A stretch of DNA of 12,108 nt from MFZZ01 sp964582715 (GTDB lineage: Bacteria > Patescibacteriota > Microgenomatia > UBA1406 > GWC2-37-13). A program made the translations under genes and the position numbers. The notes under the pieces were generated by a model. That model did no database searches and had not been told where the DNA came from. It saw only the letters and a list, made by a program, of their open reading frames with translations. The stretch spans positions 1-12,108 of the forward strand of contig CAZOSM010000008.1 in assembly GCA_964582715.1 (NCBI GenBank), given 5' to 3'. Position 1 is the first letter of the stretch. Each line of letters opens with the position of its first letter. Positions 12,036 to 12,108 of the stretch are shown here, in pieces.

Positions 12036-12108
12036 TCTTCCAAGTCGCCGACCACGGCCCGCAGTTGCTCGAGCGCGTGCGTACCCATGCGCGCCTTGAA
12101 CGTCTCAA
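11972..12108 (-). CDS. Hypothetical protein, 3' part, open to window edge
   Basis: Reading leftward from the window end, codons from 12106 give ETFKARMGTHALEQLRAVVG, then DLEEWIASQIEGAVYALGK and SSSAA before TAG at 11974. The 5' end is probably outside the window; an internal ATG at 12088 with only AAGG upstream is a less likely start. The sequence is helical and clean until the GGGAAAG heptamer, after which it stops within five residues, while the -1 frame continues with coding-like sequence. It may be the short product of a frameshifting pair. Family not recognised. Confidence 0.5.
   Translation of the reverse strand, partial: ETFKARMGTHALEQLRAVVGDLEEWIASQIEGAVYALGKSSSAA
11990..11996 (-). 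other. Candidate -1 frameshift slippery heptamer
   Basis: On the minus strand GGGAAAG is in the right phase (G GGA AAG) relative to the upstream frame, so slippage gives GGG AAA and moves into the downstream frame. Two bases on, CTCCT and AGGAG can form a five-base stem. GGGAAAG is the known slippery site of the lambda G-GT tail genes. Confidence 0.5.

Noticed and set aside
1..12108. CRISPR array anywhere in the window
   Set aside because: I saw no set of 25-40 base repeats with regular spacers on reading the intergenic regions; consistent with type IV-B.

Overview
The window looks like accessory DNA from a Gram-positive bacterium, most likely a moderately GC-rich Bacillota (Firmicutes). The basis is strong GGAGG-type ribosome binding sites, many GTG and TTG starts, an XRE repressor / ImmA / large serine integrase module of the Bacillota phage type, and near-consensus sigma-A promoters. 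I cannot name the species, and replicon type (chromosome or plasmid) is not visible.

Region 1 (1-4821) is one end of a temperate phage or similar integrative element. Five tightly packed leftward genes (a Cro-like protein, a second HTH protein, three small early genes, the last cut by the window edge) diverge from four rightward genes: XRE repressor, ImmA/IrrE-type peptidase, NTF2-like lipoprotein and large serine recombinase. Three copies of a GTTCGTTAT operator lie between the divergent sets, one inside the spacer of the leftward promoter. The element presumably ends just past the integrase.

Region 2 (4822-4944) holds a strong two-way hairpin terminator shared by the converging integrase and csf operon.

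Region 3 (4945-10479, leftward) is the most notable part: a compact operon encoding a type IV-B (Csf) CRISPR-Cas-like system. The order is HTH regulator, a two-part DNA-binding protein of unknown function, csf1 (zinc-finger large subunit), an HNH endonuclease, cas11-like small subunit, csf2 (Cas7), csf3 (Cas5), cysH-like PP-loop protein, and an unlisted 37-residue ORF. There is no CRISPR array, Cas1/Cas2, Cas6/Csf5 or DinG/Csf4, as expected for IV-B. Almost every gene overlaps or abuts the next, so they are probably co-transcribed and translationally coupled. The HNH gene is clearly lower in GC than its cas neighbours and looks like a later insertion.

Region 4 (10480-11722, rightward) starts with a perfect TTGACA-17-TATAAT promoter whose spacer is a palindrome. 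It drives three small genes of unknown function (one missed by length cut-offs), separated by GC-rich hairpins. Two further palindromes with related CAC..GTG cores sit at the start of the divergent csf operon, so both directions may share a regulator.

Region 5 (11723-12108, leftward) carries two overlapping reading frames that join smoothly across a GGGAAAG heptamer, the lambda G-GT type slippery sequence. This may be a programmed -1 frameshift or a simple frameshift mutation.
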